42,972 nt of DNA from Deltaproteobacteria bacterium (GCA_012729055.1 JAAYDW010000042.1:1-42972), one strand, 5' to 3'; positions 18,733-27,829 are shown, counted from the stretch's first letter. Program-made: numbers and translations. The notes: generated by a model from the letters alone, not told the origin.

Positions 18733-19668
18733 TCAAATCCTTTCTGCCACGCGCAGCTTTGCGCTGCGGGCGCGCGGATTTCGCCGGATCTCCGCATCCG
18801 GGGGCGTCGCCGCCTTGCGGGTTAAAATGTTCACGACGGCTTTCTTAGAGCAGACGCAGTATGGAATATCCCGGGGACAGACACAGGAGGCGGCCAGGTC
18901 CCGCAGGGTATTTTTGACGATCCGGTCTTCGAGCGAATGAAAGGAAATCACGGCCAGGCGTCCGCCGCTTTTCAGGGCCGCAACGGCGCTTTCGATCCCC
19001 CGGGGCAGCCGGTCGAGCTCGGCGTTCACGGCGATCCGCAGCGCCTGAAACGTCCGGGTGGCCGGATGAATCTTGAGCTGCCTCATCCGCGCCGGCATGA
19101 CGGAGGTCACCAGATCGGCCAGCTCCGATGTCGTCCCGATCGGAGCGATTCGCCTTTTTCGCGCTATGGTCTGGGCGATTCTTGCCGCCATTTTCTCTTC
19201 TCCGTATACCCGAATTATTTTTGCCAGTTCCGTAGGCGTGAAATCGTTGACAATATCGTATGCGCAAAGCTTCAGGTCGCGGTCCATCCGCATATCCAGC
19301 GGCGCACACCGACTGAAGCTGAATCCCCGGTGCGCCGCATCCAGTTGATGGGAAGAAACTCCCAGATCCAGAAGGACGCCGTCCACCTGATCGATCTGCA
19401 AATCCGCGAGCACCAGGGACAGATCGGCGAAATTCGCTTTCACCAGGACGACGCGCGATCCGAAAGACGCGAGCTTTTCGGCGGATGCCGCCAGGGCATC
19501 TTCATCGCAATCGATGCCGACGAGCCGTCCCGTGGTCGCCTCCAGAATCGCCCGGGCATGCCCCGCGCCGCCGATCGTACCGTCCACGTAGACGCCGCTT
19601 TTATTTCCCACCAGCCAGGAGAGCACTTCCTCGCGCATCACCGGTTCATGGGAAAATTCTGCGGTCAT
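18733..19668 (-). CDS. rsmH: 16S rRNA (cytosine-1402 N4)-methyltransferase RsmH (MraW)
   Basis: RsmH methylates N4 of C1402 in 16S rRNA using S-adenosylmethionine. The 311-residue protein starts with the family HEPVMREEVLSWL segment, followed by the SAM site (VDGTIGGAGHARAIL). It also has GVLLDLGVSSHQLD, RGFSF and the C-terminal ISFHSLEDRIVKN motif. It is the second gene of the dcw operon, 2 nt after mraZ, its invariant neighbour. Confidence 0.97.
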   Translation of the reverse strand: MTAEFSHEPVMREEVLSWLVGNKSGVYVDGTIGGAGHARAILEATTGRLVGIDCDEDALAASAEKLASFGSRVVLVKANFADLSLVLADLQIDQVDGVLLDLGVSSHQLDAAHRGFSFSRCAPLDMRMDRDLKLCAYDIVNDFTPTELAKIIRVYGEEKMAARIAQTIARKRRIAPIGTTSELADLVTSVMPARMRQLKIHPATRTFQALRIAVNAELDRLPRGIESAVAALKSGGRLAVISFHSLEDRIVKNTLRDLAASCVCPRDIPYCVCSKKAVVNILTRKAATPPDAEIRRNPRARSAKLRVAERI

Positions 19669-19670
19669 GG

Positions 19671-20117
19671 TCAGATCCCCAGACTGGCGGCAATCTCGTT
19701 ATCTCTGTCCATTTCAGCGCCGGCCGTTTTCAGTTTTTCGTCAAACTTGTCCTTCGGCCAGATTTCAATATTTTTCAACATGCCGGCCAGAACAATATCC
19801 TTCTCCAGGCCGGCGTATTCGCGCAGCGTCGGCGGAATCAGCACCCGACCCTGACTGTCCAGATTGCAGTCCACCGCTCCGGACATGAAGAACCGCTGAA
19901 AGTCGCGAAACTTCTTATCCAAAATGCGTTTCTTCGATATTTCTTCCTCGATGAGGCGCCATTCGGCGTAGGGAAACACAAGCAGGTATCCATCCCAGTT
20001 CGTGATGACCATTTTATTGTCATACTGCTCAGCAAAAATTTCGCGGAACTTCGACGGGAAAATTATTCTTCCCTTTTCATCAATACTGTGATGATATTGC
20101 CCACGAAATACGGACAT
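19671..20117 (-). CDS. mraZ: Transcriptional regulator MraZ
   Basis: MraZ is a ring-forming DNA-binding protein that, in bacteria studied, represses its own dcw operon. The 148-residue product has two tandem AbrB/SpoVT-like halves, each with the DxxGR signature (DEKGRIIFP near residue 13 and [10 protein letters not shown] near residue 88). It is the first gene of the operon and sits directly behind the promoter and GTGG-box array described separately, which fits autoregulation. GGAGGG lies about 7 nt upstream of the ATG and overlaps the last GTGG box. Confidence 0.96.
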   Translation of the reverse strand: MSVFRGQYHHSIDEKGRIIFPSKFREIFAEQYDNKMVITNWDGYLLVFPYAEWRLIEEEISKKRILDKKFRDFQRFFMSGAVDCNLDSQGRVLIPPTLREYAGLEKDIVLAGMLKNIEIWPKDKFDEKLKTAGAEMDRDNEIAASLGI

Positions 20118-20129
20118 TACACATTCCCT

Positions 20130-20153
20130 CCACGATGAGCCACTTTACTCCAC
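20130..20153 (-). promoter_or_regulatory. Predicted MraZ operator: three GTGG boxes with 10-bp period
   Basis: On the minus strand GTGG occurs at 20150-20153, 20140-20143 and 20130-20133, each followed by six non-conserved bases. The repeats therefore lie on one face of the helix. Published MraZ sites in other bacteria are tandem short G-rich boxes with similar spacing just upstream of mraZ. The array covers the expected transcription start and part of the leader, so binding would block initiation. Confidence 0.8.
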
Positions 20154-20159
20154 GTGGCC

Positions 20160-20188
20160 AATATAGAGGGGGAAAATGGCTTTGTCAA
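20160..20188 (-). promoter_or_regulatory. Sigma-70 promoter of the dcw operon
   Basis: A -35 box TTGACA (20183-20188) and a -10 box TATATT (20160-20165) are separated by exactly 17 bp. The -35 is perfect and the -10 matches 5 of 6. The predicted start lies near 20153, at the first MraZ box. Confidence 0.85.
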
Positions 20189-20235
20189 GAAAAAAATATA
20201 TCTTTCTTCCGATCGAATAACTTAAAATCACTGAG

Positions 20236-20258
20236 AAAAAAGGAGACCGCGACCGGTC
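20236..20258 (-). terminator. Possible terminator downstream of mltG
   Basis: On the minus strand a 5-bp GC-rich stem (GACCG/CGGTC, 4-nt loop) is followed by TCC and six Ts. It lies about 145 nt after the mltG stop and about 50 bp upstream of the dcw -35 box, where insulation would be useful. The stem is short. The rest of 20189-20401 shows nothing else I can assign. Confidence 0.35.
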
Positions 20259-20401
20259 GCAACGGCCGGTTCGGGACGAAGATGTTTCCGGACGGCGGCA
20301 AAGCGGATCCGCCGAAACTCTCCCCGCCGGGAAAACGGGCGGAGAAAATCAACAAAAAGCAATTATATTAAACGGATGGGGTTGTATCGGCCGGCCGGTG
20401 G

Positions 20402-21424
20402 TCACGGAGCATCGGTGGGCACGGTGCGCAAACGGACGATGGCGCTGTTGTGGGAGTCAAACGACGATGAGAAAAAATGGCTTCCGTCATTCTGGGAAAC
20501 GAAGTACAGGTAATCCACCGGCGCCGGATTGAGCACCGCCCGGTAAGAATCGAGGCCGGGATTGGCGATCGGACCGGGCGGCAATCCGCGGATGAGGTAG
20601 GTGTTGTAGGGGGATGCTCTTCTGTAGTGGCGGCGCAGCACTTTCCCGTTGAAATTCTTGAGGTCGTAAACGGTTGTCGGATCGCTTTGGAGCGGCATAC
20701 CCTTCTTCATCCGGTTGTAGAACACCGCGGCAATCAGGGGTTTTTCAGCGGTATAGCCGGTCTCCTTGCCGATCAGCGATGCAAAGGTGACAAATTCATG
20801 GGTGTTGAGCCCTTTTTGCGCCGCCTGGTTGATCATCTCCGGTGAAATTTTATCCCAGAAACGCTCCACCATCATCCGCATGACCTGACGGGTGCTCATC
20901 GACCGGTTCAGGTAGTATGTGTCGGGGAAAAGATACCCTTCGATCGAAGGTCCCGGAATGCCCAGCGAGGACAGAAATACGCGGTCCCTGGCCAGTTCAA
21001 AGAAGGTTTCTTCATCGATCATCTTGTATTCCCTGAGGCGCGCGGCTACCTCCTGAAGCGAAAAATCCTCGTGAATCGTCACGCGGTATTTTTTGATATC
21101 GCCGTGGAGCAGCTTGTCGATCAGCTGGGCGGGCGTGATGGACGGAACAAACTCGTACTCTCCCGCGCGGATCAACCGCGTCCCCCGTTTGACGACGACC
21201 AGGCTGTAAAACAAAAACCGGTTTTCAACCAGACCGGCGTCGGCCAGCATTTTCGTAACCCGGACAAAACTGGTGCCGGTCGGAATATCCACCAGAACCG
21301 GGGTTGTGTTCGTTTCATCAATCGGCAGGCGGGCATAGATGAATAAAAAAGCGCCGAAGACAAGGGCCGCCAGAAGCGGCACCAGCAAGGCATGACCTAT
21401 TATGCTAAGGATCTTTTTTTTCAT
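20402..21424 (-). CDS. mltG: Endolytic murein transglycosylase MltG (YceG-like)
   Basis: MltG is an inner-membrane-anchored lytic transglycosylase that cuts nascent glycan strands. The 340-residue protein has one N-terminal membrane segment (about residues 8-30) and a LysM-like region (IPTGTSFVRVTKMLADAGL). The YceG catalytic domain includes EGYLFPDTY, the ASLIGKETGY active-site stretch with its conserved glutamate, PLQSDPTTVYDL, YNTYLIRGLPPGPIANPG and YFVSQNDGSH. It follows ruvX by 49 nt and the two are probably co-transcribed. Confidence 0.95.
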   Translation of the reverse strand: MKKKILSIIGHALLVPLLAALVFGAFLFIYARLPIDETNTTPVLVDIPTGTSFVRVTKMLADAGLVENRFLFYSLVVVKRGTRLIRAGEYEFVPSITPAQLIDKLLHGDIKKYRVTIHEDFSLQEVAARLREYKMIDEETFFELARDRVFLSSLGIPGPSIEGYLFPDTYYLNRSMSTRQVMRMMVERFWDKISPEMINQAAQKGLNTHEFVTFASLIGKETGYTAEKPLIAAVFYNRMKKGMPLQSDPTTVYDLKNFNGKVLRRHYRRASPYNTYLIRGLPPGPIANPGLDSYRAVLNPAPVDYLYFVSQNDGSHFFSSSFDSHNSAIVRLRTVPTDAP

Positions 21425-21473
21425 TTTTCATCACATCATTGATATCAGGATGGAAAATAGACAAAGTGGAATT

Positions 21474-21905
21474 TCAGGATTGTCCGCCGGGCGGTTTACC
21501 GGCGTAATCCAGATAATTCTGAAGAATCAGGCAGGCGGCCAGCCGATCGACTTTTTCCTTCCTTTTTTGCCAGCGGACACCGGATGAAATCAAAATGTCT
21601 TCCGCTTCTTTGGTGGAAAGCGTCTCCGGCCATTTCAGCACGGGAAGAGAAAACGCATCGGCGAGCAACCCGGCAAAACGGTTGACCTTCTCACACTGGA
21701 TGCCTTCGGACCCGTCGAGCCGCACCGGATATCCGATGACGATCTTCTGCACCGAATATTCACGAATCCATCGCCCCAGAATGTCCAGATCATGCTTTCT
21801 TGTTTTCCGGACAAGCGTCGGCAGGCCCTGCGCTGTCAATCCCAGCTCATCACAGACGGCCACACCGATTCGTTTTTCACCGTAATCCAGCCCTAAAATA
21901 CGCAA
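21474..21905 (-). CDS. ruvX: YqgF/RuvX family putative pre-16S rRNA nuclease
   Basis: A 143-residue RNase H-fold protein. The first strand carries the conserved aspartate (ILGLDYGEKRIGVAV). The IVIGYPVRLDGSEG segment and the C-terminal catalytic aspartate region (KEKVDRLAACLILQNYL) are present. E. coli YqgF processes the 16S rRNA 5' end; the older Holliday-junction resolvase label is by structural analogy. The start is a TTG with AGAGGTG just upstream. It is paired with mltG, a common arrangement in deltaproteobacteria as far as I recall. Confidence 0.92.
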   Translation of the reverse strand: MRILGLDYGEKRIGVAVCDELGLTAQGLPTLVRKTRKHDLDILGRWIREYSVQKIVIGYPVRLDGSEGIQCEKVNRFAGLLADAFSLPVLKWPETLSTKEAEDILISSGVRWQKRKEKVDRLAACLILQNYLDYAGKPPGGQS

Positions 21906-21926
21906 AAAACACCTCTTGTTTTTTCC

Positions 21927-21955
21927 TGTCTAACAATTCCAATGCCTATTTTCAA
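21927..21955 (-). promoter_or_regulatory. Candidate promoter for ruvX-mltG
   Basis: TTGAAA (21950-21955) and TAGACA (21927-21932) are separated by 17 bp, about 20 nt before the ruvX TTG. The -10 is weak. Confidence 0.35.
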
Positions 21956-22007
21956 GAATAAAATCAGAGGCCGGCCGGCCCGGACCAAACCGCTTTCAAA
22001 TATGAGG

Positions 22008-22036
22008 TTGTGAAATACCCGGGAGTTTGTTATCTC
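22008..22036 (+). promoter_or_regulatory. Candidate promoter for selB
   Basis: TTGTGA (22008-22013) and TATCTC (22031-22036) are separated by 17 bp, about 35 nt before the selB ATG. Both boxes are imperfect. It diverges from the ruvX promoter across a 166-bp gap. Confidence 0.3.
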
Positions 22037-22071
22037 TTTTCCCGCAAATATCAAGACACTGGGACAGAGGC

Positions 22072-23985
22072 ATGCAGCATTTCGTTTTAGGCACAGCCGG
22101 TCATGTGGACCACGGCAAGACATCCTTGATCAAGGCGCTGACCGGCGTGGATACCGACCGTCTCAAGGAAGAAAAGGAAAGAGGCATCACTATCGAACTG
22201 GGATTTGCCTCCCTGACCCTTCCTTCCGGACCGACGCTCGGCATTGTCGACGTGCCGGGTCATGAAAAATTCATCAAGCACATGGTGGCCGGCGCAGCCG
22301 GTATCGATCTGGTGCTGATGGTCATTGCCGCTGACGAGGGCGTCATGCCGCAAACGAAGGAGCATCTCCATATCTGTTCGCTCCTGGGCATCACGACCGG
22401 TCTGGTCGCCCTCACGAAAATCGATCTCGTGGAACAGGACTGGCTGGAGCTCGTGCGGTCGGAAATTTCCGATTACCTCACGGGCACGTTCCTCGCCGGC
22501 GCGCCGATCATCTCCGTATCCGCCGTCAAGGAAACCGGCATCCGGGAGCTTTTGGCCGAAATCGACCGGGTCGCGGCGCAATTGAGCGAAAAAAACGACG
22601 ACGGCATTTTCCGTCTGCCGGTGGACCGGATTTTCACCATGAAGGGCTTCGGCACGGTGGTCACCGGAACGCTGATTGCCGACCGGATCCGGACGGGCGA
22701 GGAGATCACGATCCTGCCGGAAGGAACCGCGGCGCGCATCCGCGGCCTGCAGGTCCATAACGAACCGGTGGAAGAGGCCTTTTCCGGACAGCGAACGGCC
22801 GTCAATCTGCAGGGCGTCGAAAAATCAACGCTCGAGCGGGGCGATGTGCTGGTCCGGCCGCAGACCGTCTGGCCCACGCGGCGGATGGATGTTTTTTTTG
22901 AATATCTGCCCTCCAATACCCGGAAGCTGAAAAACCGCGCGCTGGTGCGACTGCACACGGGCACAACGGAAATCATGACGCGGATCATTCTGCTGGACAC
23001 GGATGAACTGGCCCCGGGCGAAAAGTCTTTCGCCCAGTTGATTCTGACGGACGAGGACGTTGTCGTGGCGGGCGATCATTTCGTGCTGCGCAGCTATTCG
23101 CCGGTCACCACCATCGGAGGCGGCCGGATACTCGATCCCCTGCCCGTCAAGCATAAAAGACACCAGCAAAAAATCCTCAACGATCTTCTGATTCTGCAAA
23201 GCGGCGCCCTGCCGGACCGCCTCTGTATTTTGCTGGAACGCGCCGGCTGGAGCGGCGCCAACGCCCGGATGCTGGCCTTTCGCGCGGGCGTCCCGGTGAA
23301 GAAAGTCCGCGACACCCTGGAAAAACTGTTTTCCGGCCGACAAGCCGTTCTTCTTGCCGGCGAGGAGGCCTTGTCCCTGTCCGCGCGTCTGTACGGCCAG
23401 TTGGAAGACATGCTGACGTCAAGCCTCAAGGCGTACCACAGGGACAATCCTCTCAGGGAAGGCATCTCCAAGGAAGAACTCAAGGCGGCGCTGCCCGCGG
23501 CCGTATCGGCGAAACTCTTCAACATGGTGCTGTCCGGCCTCACGAGAAAAGGCGCCGTCGCGGGTGACAAAGACAGCGTCCGGCTGGCCACCCACGCGGT
23601 GCAGCTCGCCGGCGAAGAAGACGAACTGCGGCAGTCCATCGCCTCGACCTATGCGCAGGCCGGACTCGCCCCACCGTCCCTGGCCGAGGTGATCAGCGGT
23701 TTTCCCGACCGGAAGGCCAAGGCGCAGAACATCGTCAAACTGATGTTCAAGGAGGGCGAACTCGTTCAGATTAACGAGGATCTGTGCTTCGCCCGCGGGG
23801 CGCTGGAAAAGCTGCGCGAGGACTACAGGACCCGGCTGGTCCGCGACGGTCAGGCGACCCCTGCGACTTTCAAAGATCTGACCGGCCTTTCCCGCAAGTA
23901 CATTATTCCGCTCATGGAGTATTTCGACGCGAGCAAACTGACTGTGCGCGTGGGAGACCACAGGATCCTGCGGGAAAAAAAATAA
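22072..23985 (+). CDS. selB: Selenocysteine-specific elongation factor SelB
   Basis: SelB delivers selenocysteyl-tRNA to UGA codons marked by a SECIS hairpin. The 637-residue protein begins with an EF-Tu-like GTPase domain: GHVDHGKT at residues 10-17, the [10 protein letters not shown] switch, DVPGHEKF, and TKID as the G4 motif. Two beta-barrel domains follow (about 175-370, including [14 protein letters not shown] and [10 protein letters not shown]), then a C-terminal half made of winged-helix repeats that bind SECIS RNA. The ATG at 22072 directly precedes the GTPase domain; an upstream in-frame start would add 15 unrelated residues. No selA, selD or tRNA-Sec lies in the window. Confidence 0.96.
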   Translation: MQHFVLGTAGHVDHGKTSLIKALTGVDTDRLKEEKERGITIELGFASLTLPSGPTLGIVDVPGHEKFIKHMVAGAAGIDLVLMVIAADEGVMPQTKEHLHICSLLGITTGLVALTKIDLVEQDWLELVRSEISDYLTGTFLAGAPIISVSAVKETGIRELLAEIDRVAAQLSEKNDDGIFRLPVDRIFTMKGFGTVVTGTLIADRIRTGEEITILPEGTAARIRGLQVHNEPVEEAFSGQRTAVNLQGVEKSTLERGDVLVRPQTVWPTRRMDVFFEYLPSNTRKLKNRALVRLHTGTTEIMTRIILLDTDELAPGEKSFAQLILTDEDVVVAGDHFVLRSYSPVTTIGGGRILDPLPVKHKRHQQKILNDLLILQSGALPDRLCILLERAGWSGANARMLAFRAGVPVKKVRDTLEKLFSGRQAVLLAGEEALSLSARLYGQLEDMLTSSLKAYHRDNPLREGISKEELKAALPAAVSAKLFNMVLSGLTRKGAVAGDKDSVRLATHAVQLAGEEDELRQSIASTYAQAGLAPPSLAEVISGFPDRKAKAQNIVKLMFKEGELVQINEDLCFARGALEKLREDYRTRLVRDGQATPATFKDLTGLSRKYIIPLMEYFDASKLTVRVGDHRILREKK

Positions 23986-24024
23986 CTTAACGACTGTAAA
24001 ATTTTTTAACGAAAGGCGGTTCAT

Positions 24025-24981
24025 TTGAAAACCAAGGACATCTACCTGCAGGACATCAAACCCGGCGATAAAATCGCCTCTTCCTTTCTGGCCGCGGACA
24101 AGAGTTTGGCTTTTTCCCAGAAAGGCTCGCCGTATCTGAACGTCCGCCTGAAAGACAAAACCGGCGAAACCGACGGCAAGATCTGGGACAACGCCGTCGA
24201 ACTGGACCGCGTGTTCAAGAAGGGCGACATCATCTTCATCGAAGGACGGGCGCAAAACTACCGCAACGCGCTGCAAATCTCCATCGTCACGGTCAAGCCC
24301 TGCGCGCCCGGGGATGTCGATCCGGCAGATTATCAGCCGGTGAGCAAGATGGATATCCCGGCGATGTTCCGGGACATCCTCGCCTACATTGACTCGCTTT
24401 CGTCCGAACCGCTCCAAAAACTGCTGTGGGCGTTTTTCCATGATGAAGAAACGGCTGACCGGTTCCGGCGCGCGCCGGCGGCAAAAGGATTTCATCACAT
24501 TTACCTGGGCGGCCTCCTGGAGCATACGCTGTCCGTCGTCCGGATGCTCGACCGGGCGGCCGAACATTATCCTCACCTCAATCGGGACCTGCTCATCGCC
24601 GGCGGTATCCTGCACGACATCGGCAAGATTTACGAGTTCAACTACGACGGCCTCATTGCTTACAGCGACGAAGGCCGGATGATCGGGCATCTGGTGATGG
24701 GCGTGGAGATGATCGACAAGAAGATGGAAGCCATCGGGAGTTTCCCCCCGCAGCTCGCGCTGGAGCTTCGCCACATCATCTTAAGCCATCACGGCGAATT
24801 TGAATTCGGTTCGCCCAAGCGCCCGAAAACCATGGAAGCGCTGGTCATCCACTTCATGGACGACCTCGACGCAAAGCTCAACGCCTTTCAAAGCTTCGTC
24901 GCCGCCGACGCCGCCAATGCCGAGTCCGACTGGACGGCCTACAACCGTTTCTTCGAGCGGTACCTATTTAAAGGCCGGTAA
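24025..24981 (+). CDS. OB-fold plus HD-domain protein, YhaM-like 3'-5' exoribonuclease family
   Basis: A 318-residue protein with an N-terminal nucleic-acid-binding OB fold (about residues 10-95, including YLNVRLKDKTGETDGKIWD). An HD metal-dependent phosphohydrolase domain follows (about 155-290). The metal ligands are visible as H in LLEHTLSV, HD in GILHDIGKI, H in MIGHLVMG and D in HFMDDLDAK. Bacillus YhaM, with the same order, is a 3'-5' exoribonuclease; activity here is inferred. The TTG start has AAAGGCGG upstream at suitable spacing. It follows selB by 39 nt and probably shares its transcript. Confidence 0.85.
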   Translation: MKTKDIYLQDIKPGDKIASSFLAADKSLAFSQKGSPYLNVRLKDKTGETDGKIWDNAVELDRVFKKGDIIFIEGRAQNYRNALQISIVTVKPCAPGDVDPADYQPVSKMDIPAMFRDILAYIDSLSSEPLQKLLWAFFHDEETADRFRRAPAAKGFHHIYLGGLLEHTLSVVRMLDRAAEHYPHLNRDLLIAGGILHDIGKIYEFNYDGLIAYSDEGRMIGHLVMGVEMIDKKMEAIGSFPPQLALELRHIILSHHGEFEFGSPKRPKTMEALVIHFMDDLDAKLNAFQSFVAADAANAESDWTAYNRFFERYLFKGR

Positions 24982-25042
24982 CGAGCCGGAAGCGGCATCT
25001 CCGCGTTATTGTCGGCACCGAACAACGACTGTCACAACACGT

Positions 25043-25076
25043 AAAAAAAGGGGCTTTTGCCGTCGGCAAAAGCCCC
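25043..25076 (-). terminator. Strong intrinsic terminator after the lipoprotein gene
   Basis: A perfect 12-bp inverted repeat (GGGGCTTTTGCC / GGCAAAAGCCCC, 3-nt loop, 25050-25076) is followed on the minus strand by seven Ts (25043-25049). It lies 22 nt after the stop of the 25099-25734 gene. On the plus strand the hairpin could also end the selB transcript, although the T-run is poor there. Confidence 0.9.
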
Positions 25077-25098
25077 CTGTAATTTATGGGAAGGCACC

Positions 25099-25734
25099 TT
25101 ACTTCTTGGCGGGTTCCGCCTTCTTCTGCAGCTCCGCCAGCGAAGCTTGCAGATGCTTCTGAGCGACTCCCGGAGGCTTCACGGCCCGCGGCACATCTCC
25201 GAAAAAGTCGATGTTGTTCAGTTCGGCCATCACGGAGCGGAAGCCGCCGTCAAAGGAAAAGGCGCGGACGGATTTGTCGAAATTGATGTTCTTGCCGTAC
25301 TGGCCTACGAACGCCGCGGCTTTTTCGGAAATCATAATACCGTTGTCCGCGTTTCCATCCTGGTCCAGGGTCTGCAGAAGAACACAGATATTGACCACGC
25401 GCTGATCATTGGCTCCCTTGGCGTCCTTGACGATGTCCAGAGGAGTAATGACGGGTTTTCCCGTTGCCGAGCCGAGTTCAAGACCGCCCAGAGAAAAAGT
25501 AACGGTTTCACCGGCTTTATATTCAAATATTCCGTCCGCCTTGGTAACGCCTTTCAGGGTTGGGGTGGAGTAGTTCAGACCGCCGACCGGACCATCCATA
25601 AAAACGCCCTTCAAGGCAGGTGATCCGCTGACGCCGGTGCTCAAAGCGCTGCATCCGATCATGAAAACAAACAGAAAGACGCCTGCTGCTGCACATACAA
25701 AACCACGCATCAAAATACTTGATTTTTTCATCAT
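25099..25734 (-). CDS. Putative secreted lipoprotein of unknown function
   Basis: A 211-residue protein with a lipoprotein signal peptide: basic start, hydrophobic core, then M-I-G-Cys with Cys at residue 28. The mature part opens with a compact region (MDGPVGGLNYSTPTLKGVT, ADGIFEYKAGETVTFSLGG, TPLDIV). I have seen this kind of sequence at the N-terminus of many proteobacterial surface proteins, but I cannot name a function. A helical, lysine-rich C-terminus follows. The start is one of two adjacent ATGs behind GAGGAG. It has its own promoter and terminator and lies downstream of the two esterase genes on the same strand. Confidence 0.7.
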   Translation of the reverse strand: MMKKSSILMRGFVCAAAGVFLFVFMIGCSALSTGVSGSPALKGVFMDGPVGGLNYSTPTLKGVTKADGIFEYKAGETVTFSLGGLELGSATGKPVITPLDIVKDAKGANDQRVVNICVLLQTLDQDGNADNGIMISEKAAAFVGQYGKNINFDKSVRAFSFDGGFRSVMAELNNIDFFGDVPRAVKPPGVAQKHLQASLAELQKKAEPAKK

Positions 25735-25769
25735 GCCACTCCTCTCTTTAATTTTAATTTGACGGCATA

Positions 25770-25798
25770 TTGATAATATAGATGGCAGGGAATGTCAA
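25770..25798 (-). promoter_or_regulatory. Candidate sigma-70 promoter for the lipoprotein gene
   Basis: A perfect TTGACA (25793-25798) and a -10 TATCAA (25770-25775) are separated by 17 bp. They lie within AT-rich sequence about 35 nt before the start codon. TATATT/TATTAT alternatives sit slightly too close to the -35. Confidence 0.55.
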
Positions 25799-25832
25799 TG
25801 AATGAAAAAAATACCAGAAAAAGACAATAAAC

Positions 25833-25865
25833 ACGGAAGAGAACCGTTTTCAGGTCCTCTTCCGT
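25833..25865 (-). terminator. Intrinsic terminator after esterase 1
   Basis: A 9-bp stem (ACGGAAGAG / CTCTTCCGT) extended by three more pairs after one mismatch is followed on the minus strand by a T-rich tail containing five consecutive Ts. It begins 21 nt after the esterase stop and separates that gene from the lipoprotein promoter. Confidence 0.7.
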
Positions 25866-25885
25866 CTGGTGCAGTGACCGACCGC

Positions 25886-27706
25886 TTACAGCAGGGGCAG
25901 GACCCCCAGAGCGGCAAACAAAAAAGTCAGAACCGGTGACGGCGCGTTGGGATCCGTCGCCAGAGCCGTCAAAATTTCATTGTTGACGATGGCGGCCGTC
26001 GCCTCCGCATTGCTCATGACCAGCGCCGCCCGGTCCAGATCAGCATCAAAAATGAGGAATTTATTTTCTCCATCCGCATTGGACCACTGGGTCCACGGCA
26101 GCAGCGCCGACGCCGCCGGATTGGGATTGCCGGTATTCACAAACGCGCTCAGGTAATCCATCATTGCCCCCTGCAGCGCGACACGGCCGGCCTGGTTGGC
26201 CGGTGTAAACGAATAGCCCCTGAAGAGGTCTTCCTCGTCCCCGAAGAGGAACGGCACATCCTGGGCGTGCGATGCGCCGAAAATTTTTCGAAAATCTTCC
26301 AGGGCGGGATCGCCGCCTCCGGCCCAGGCAAACAGATAAGTATAAACCGCATTTGCGGCGTTTTCAGCTTTGATCGCCCGGGCGATCTGGTTCACATCGT
26401 ACTGCCACTTGCGCGCTTTCAGCAGACCGGACTGTTCGTAAGCGAACTGATCGCCCGCCGTCGGCAAAACCTCATCAAACGTCAATGTGCCGTTGAGCAC
26501 ATCGTAGAGGTTGTTCCAGGAATAGGCGCCGGAAGGAACACCCAGCCCCATCTTCAACGCCGCGCCATAAAGGGTCATCAAATCCTTGTATTCGTACTTT
26601 GTTGTCCCGATGATCAGCGGAACTTTCTTAAAATTGCCGGCTTGGATCGCCTCCAGCCAGCTTGTCGCCGGCAGAACGACGCCATCCAGAAAAGAGGTGG
26701 GCACCGGCATGGACGCCCCGCCGCCGGGGCCGGCGATAGCCGCCTGCATGATCTTGTTTGCCGCTTTTCCCCGCAGATAGGCCCGAACGGCTTCATCGGA
26801 CATGCCGGCCCGGTAGGCGGCGGCCGCCGCCGCGTCGGCGCAGGTTCCATCGTCCACCAGGAGCCAGTCAATGAGGGCGTCGGTCTCTGCATCCCCGTCG
26901 GCTAACGGCCGCAGCGGCATCAGTTGCGTAAGCGCCGGACTCATGGCAAGGGCGCGGTGAAACGTATTGACGAGGGGAGTGATGATCAGATTCATGACAT
27001 GCTGGCCGCCCGCGGACTGGCCGCCGATCGTCACCCGTCCGGGATCGCCGCCGAACGCCTCAATATTGTTCTGCACCCAGGCCAGAGCTTTCATATGGTC
27101 GAGGGTGCCGAAATTCCCCGACTGATCCAGGGCCGTCCCCGTGGATCGAAAGGCGGGATGCGCCAGCCACCCGAACATGCCCAGACGGTACTGAATCACC
27201 ACCACGATCATATTGCCGCGTTTGGCCAGAGCCGCCCCCTCGTAGAGAGCGGCCGCGCCCATCACATTCGCTCCGCCGTGAATCCAGACATAGACGGGAA
27301 GATTTCTGGCCGGCGTGCCGGGACGGTAGATATCCAGATACAGACAATCCTCACTGCCTACAAACTCCCCCGGGGCAGCGCGCCAGAATTTATCCGCTTC
27401 CTGCTGCGCGCAGGCGACGCAGGGCTCAGTGGCGTTCCGGACCCCCTGCCAGGGATCGGGATCCACCGGCGCCGCCCAGCGCAATTCGCCCACAGGCGGT
27501 TTGGCGTACGGAATTCCCTTCCAGCTGCTCACGCCGTCTTCGACAGAGCCCCGGACATAACCAAAACCGGTTTTGACGACTGTCGAACCGAACCATTCCT
27601 CTTCGCCGTTTTTGCAGCCGACGCCGGCGGCCAGAAACATCCCCAGCGCCATCAACGAAAAAGCATAACACAACTTTTGATAACAGGATTTGCGCTTCTT
27701 CTGCAT
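25886..27706 (-). CDS. Type-B carboxylesterase, putative lipoprotein (esterase 1)
   Basis: An alpha/beta-hydrolase of the carboxylesterase/para-nitrobenzyl esterase family, 606 residues. The nucleophile elbow GQSAG places the catalytic serine at about 231. The acid is probably the Glu in TKYEY and the histidine the one in GASHAQD. The oxyanion strand IHGGAN and the family SEDCLYLDIY motif are present. A signal peptide with a possible lipobox ends at Cys31, suggesting membrane anchoring. A CxxC pair (Cys96, Cys99) precedes the usual Cys121. The C-terminus ends in an unusual hydrophobic tail. AAGGAGGAG precedes the ATG. It is a close paralog of the next upstream gene; the substrate is unknown. 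Confidence 0.9.
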   Translation of the reverse strand: MQKKRKSCYQKLCYAFSLMALGMFLAAGVGCKNGEEEWFGSTVVKTGFGYVRGSVEDGVSSWKGIPYAKPPVGELRWAAPVDPDPWQGVRNATEPCVACAQQEADKFWRAAPGEFVGSEDCLYLDIYRPGTPARNLPVYVWIHGGANVMGAAALYEGAALAKRGNMIVVVIQYRLGMFGWLAHPAFRSTGTALDQSGNFGTLDHMKALAWVQNNIEAFGGDPGRVTIGGQSAGGQHVMNLIITPLVNTFHRALAMSPALTQLMPLRPLADGDAETDALIDWLLVDDGTCADAAAAAAYRAGMSDEAVRAYLRGKAANKIMQAAIAGPGGGASMPVPTSFLDGVVLPATSWLEAIQAGNFKKVPLIIGTTKYEYKDLMTLYGAALKMGLGVPSGAYSWNNLYDVLNGTLTFDEVLPTAGDQFAYEQSGLLKARKWQYDVNQIARAIKAENAANAVYTYLFAWAGGGDPALEDFRKIFGASHAQDVPFLFGDEEDLFRGYSFTPANQAGRVALQGAMMDYLSAFVNTGNPNPAASALLPWTQWSNADGENKFLIFDADLDRAALVMSNAEATAAIVNNEILTALATDPNAPSPVLTFLFAALGVLPLL

Positions 27707-27829
27707 TCTTTTTCTCCTCCTTAGAAAAAATTATTATTTTCGGACAGCCTCCGCTTAAAATCATCGGCCGCTCCCCGCCACCCGAGGCGGCAAAGCAACA
27801 ACGCGCACTCTCGCGCAAAGCATGCCGCG

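Noticed and set aside
20135-20371. 78-aa plus-strand frame beside the dcw promoter
   Set aside because: It runs antisense through the MraZ boxes and promoter, has no Shine-Dalgarno and a low-complexity basic peptide.
21960-21985. GGCCGGCCGG palindromic run between ruvX and selB
   Set aside because: A short GC-rich palindrome that also appears near 20390; no spacing or partner suggests a specific site.
23419-24774. 451-aa minus-strand frame over selB and the HD gene
   Set aside because: It spans two real genes on the opposite strand and has no domain signal.
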